NCBI GenBank assembly: GCA_964630615.1
Contig: CAZVVG010000006.1
Coordinates: 1 to 32,276 of the forward strand
Direction of reading: 5' to 3'
Length of the DNA: 32,276 nt
From: CAZVVG01 sp964630615
Lineage (GTDB): Bacteria > Patescibacteriota > Minisyncoccia > Moranbacterales > UBA2206
Position numbers and translations under genes: made by a program
In this document: one piece after another, positions 30,706 to 32,276 of the stretch
Position numbering within the stretch: position 1 is the stretch's first letter
Layout: the number at the start of each line of letters is the position of its first letter
The notes under the pieces: generated by a model
What the model saw: only the letters and a program-made list of their open reading frames with translations
The model's database searches: none
What the model was told of the DNA's origin: nothing

Positions 30706-31895
30706 CTATAACGAATTATCAATATGCCTTCTAACCTCTCTTGATATTAGAATTGGACAACAAGTTGTTGACTTATTTGATGAATAAAATGAGCTTTGAT
30801 TTCCATATCCACCAAATTCTTCATTTCCACAATCTATATCTAAAGCAATTTTTTCTTTCAAAATTATCGTTTTTTTTATCTTATCTTCAATTCCACATGA
30901 TCCAAATATTGAAACATACATCGCATTATTCACGTAACTACTTTCAAAAAAGTAAGATGCTAGATCATCTTCATTCTTGTACACACTTAAGAAAAATACT
31001 GGAGCAAAAAATTCTGTATAATTTTTTTCTTCTGCGCAATCTGTTTTTATTATTGTTGGGTAAATAACTCCATTAGCAAAATCAATCTTTCCGCCATAAA
31101 TTATATTATCCCTATACTTAACAAACATTTTGCTAATAAATTGCAAATGCACCGGATCTATGATTTTTCCAACCCTTATACTTCTATCGCGGTAATCACC
31201 TACCTCAATACGCCCCAACTCCTTGATGAGTATTTCAATAAACTTTACAGCAGAATTTTTGCTCAATAAAATAGAATCTGGACTAGTACAATCTTGTCCG
31301 CTATTAAATAATTTTGAGTCAATAGTCTTCCTAACAGCGAGATTGATGTCAGCGAGATCTGATACTACAATAGGATTAATTCCTGAACCATTAAACAGAA
31401 ACAACGATCCTTTTTTGCAATTCTTTGCAACACTGAGAGCATTTTTATAAGCACCTGTGAATATGACAACATCAGAGTTAGTTACATAGCCATCAACAAA
31501 TTCATTTCTTTCGGAATCTATTATTTGGATATTTGGAAAGTACTTACTTATTTCCAAAATTTCACATATTTTTTTCATTATTTCCCTGCAACTTATTGGC
31601 GGACGAAGGTATATTTTTTCACACAAAAATGAGGGCACGACAGCAAATATAAAAATGAATAGAAGGGTAGGTTTATTGGAGGAAATACGCTTATATTTTG
31701 AACCTTTTTTCCAAAATAAGCTTTTTCCTTATCAATATTAAATAAACAATCCAGAGTATGCTTTATTTCATATTCCACAACCTCATAACTTTCATATTCA
31801 ATCAATAAATCTTCGAGCAATGATCTTTTTGCAATAATTTCCTCAGCAATAATTGCACATTGCCTTTGAATGTATCCAAAGCTTTCATTATTCAT
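30706..31895 (-). pseudogene. Aldehyde-dehydrogenase-superfamily protein, frameshifted
   Basis: Two frames form one protein of about 396 residues. The first starts at ATG 31895 and runs through VQNISVFPPINLPFYSF (the P-x-N-x-P of the family). The second continues VVPSFLCEKIYLRPP, FTGAYKNA, the catalytic cysteine in NSGQDCTSPD, EFFAPVFFLSVY and a GGYGNQSS end. One extra base in the homopolymer at 31651-31655 (A on plus, T on minus) rejoins them. The N-terminus lacks about 50 residues of a usual member. The general-base glutamate of the ELGG motif is replaced (FNGSG), as in some acylating or reductive members. It is very AT-rich, overlaps the upstream gene by 8 bases and has no visible terminator. 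Substrate unknown. Confidence 0.72.
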
Positions 31896-32274
31896 ATTTT
31901 ATAACCTTTGTTAGAAAGTGATCAGGTTCTAAATTTGAGATATCTTTTTTAATAGCCTTTTTCCAATTGTTTGCTAATTTAAATGCTTTTTCCTCTATTT
32001 TCTCACACTTCTTACTATTGCCAACAAAGCCTTTCTTTTTACTAATCAGCATACACATCCAAACAATTCCATCAAAAACAATTTTTTTCTTAATTTGAGT
32101 ATCGGGCGTTTCCCCTTGCACCACGTCAATTGATTTCAATAAATTTAATTCTGTAGTAATTTCATATTTATATTTTTTATCTGGAATGCATTTATATTTT
32201 CTATGCAAATAAAAATACCAATCGAGAAACATTTTCTCTTTTATTTTATCTCTATTTTTAACACATACAAACAT
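31888..32274 (-). CDS. Unknown 128-aa protein coupled to the aldehyde-dehydrogenase gene (may be 5'-partial)
   Basis: Not recognised. The visible frame gives 128 residues from ATG 32274, two bases from the window edge, so the true start may lie outside. The protein is Lys-rich and basic, with aromatic stretches (FLDWYFYLHRKYK), a Cys-containing segment (GIVWMCMLISKKKG) and a helical Lys/Glu-rich part (KKCEKIEEKAFKLANNWKKAIKKD). No signal peptide or convincing membrane segment is visible. Its stop at 31888-31890 overlaps the start of the aldehyde-dehydrogenase gene by 8 bases, implying translational coupling and a shared task. The strong A/T bias matches that gene and differs from the core region. 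Confidence 0.6.
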   Translation of the reverse strand: MFVCVKNRDKIKEKMFLDWYFYLHRKYKCIPDKKYKYEITTELNLLKSIDVVQGETPDTQIKKKIVFDGIVWMCMLISKKKGFVGNSKKCEKIEEKAFKLANNWKKAIKKDISNLEPDHFLTKVIKYE

Positions 32275-32276
32275 AT

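Noticed and set aside
1..32276. CRISPR array, transposon, prophage, toxin-antitoxin or restriction system
   Set aside because: No spaced direct repeats, transposase or integrase motifs, phage genes or methyltransferase motifs were seen on either strand.

Overview
The window looks like a mostly core stretch of a small, AT-rich bacterial genome, most likely Candidate Phyla Radiation (Patescibacteria, Parcubacteria-like) and probably assembled from a metagenome. The lineage call is an inference. It rests on the compact gene spacing, the mix of short conserved families (DUF3467, DUF4405, PEGA-domain protein, short HrcA, small SpeD-like protein), the scarcity of Shine-Dalgarno sites and the many membrane proteins of unknown function. 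Two runs of N (exactly 100 at 1617-1716, exactly 10 at 16876-16885) are assembly gaps. Two further genes carry what look like single-base homopolymer errors.

Layout. 1-426: no convincing gene. 427-20725: every gene is on the minus strand. In transcription order the blocks include a lipoprotein and yidD; the heat-shock operon hrcA-grpE-hsp20-dnaK under a CIRCE operator; DUF4405-DUF3467; a monocistronic 99-residue protein; a membrane protein and then dnaJ with its own CIRCE; a membrane protein; tRNA-Lys, a beta-propeller lipoprotein, frr and rseP; the cell-shape operon mreB-mreC-mreD-mrdA; greA; a SpeD-like protein; and lysS-serS followed by a 57-residue protein. 20827-26274: plus-strand genes corA-cysS, dus and dnaB-recR. 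rplU (minus) and a PEGA/propeller membrane protein (plus) diverge from a shared promoter region. From about 28284 on the genes are again minus: argS, followed by a small membrane protein and preceded by a short leader ORF, then a very AT-rich end with a broken aldehyde-dehydrogenase-family gene coupled to an unknown protein.

How the genes work together. The proteostasis genes form a textbook HrcA regulon, with two tandem sigma70-type promoters interlocked with CIRCE upstream of hrcA and a second, one-mismatch CIRCE upstream of dnaJ. The mre operon supplies the elongation machinery except RodA. tRNA-Lys, lysS, serS, cysS, argS, frr, rplU and dus serve translation. dnaB, recR and greA serve replication, repair and transcription.

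I did not find a convincing undescribed multi-gene system. The observations most worth a second look are the CorA-family protein with AMS in place of the GMN signature, the roughly 80-residue insertion in the RseP-like protease, the arginine-codon-bearing leader ORF and small membrane protein flanking argS, the stand-alone 99-residue gene with complete expression signals, and the AT-rich aldehyde-dehydrogenase locus at the right edge.
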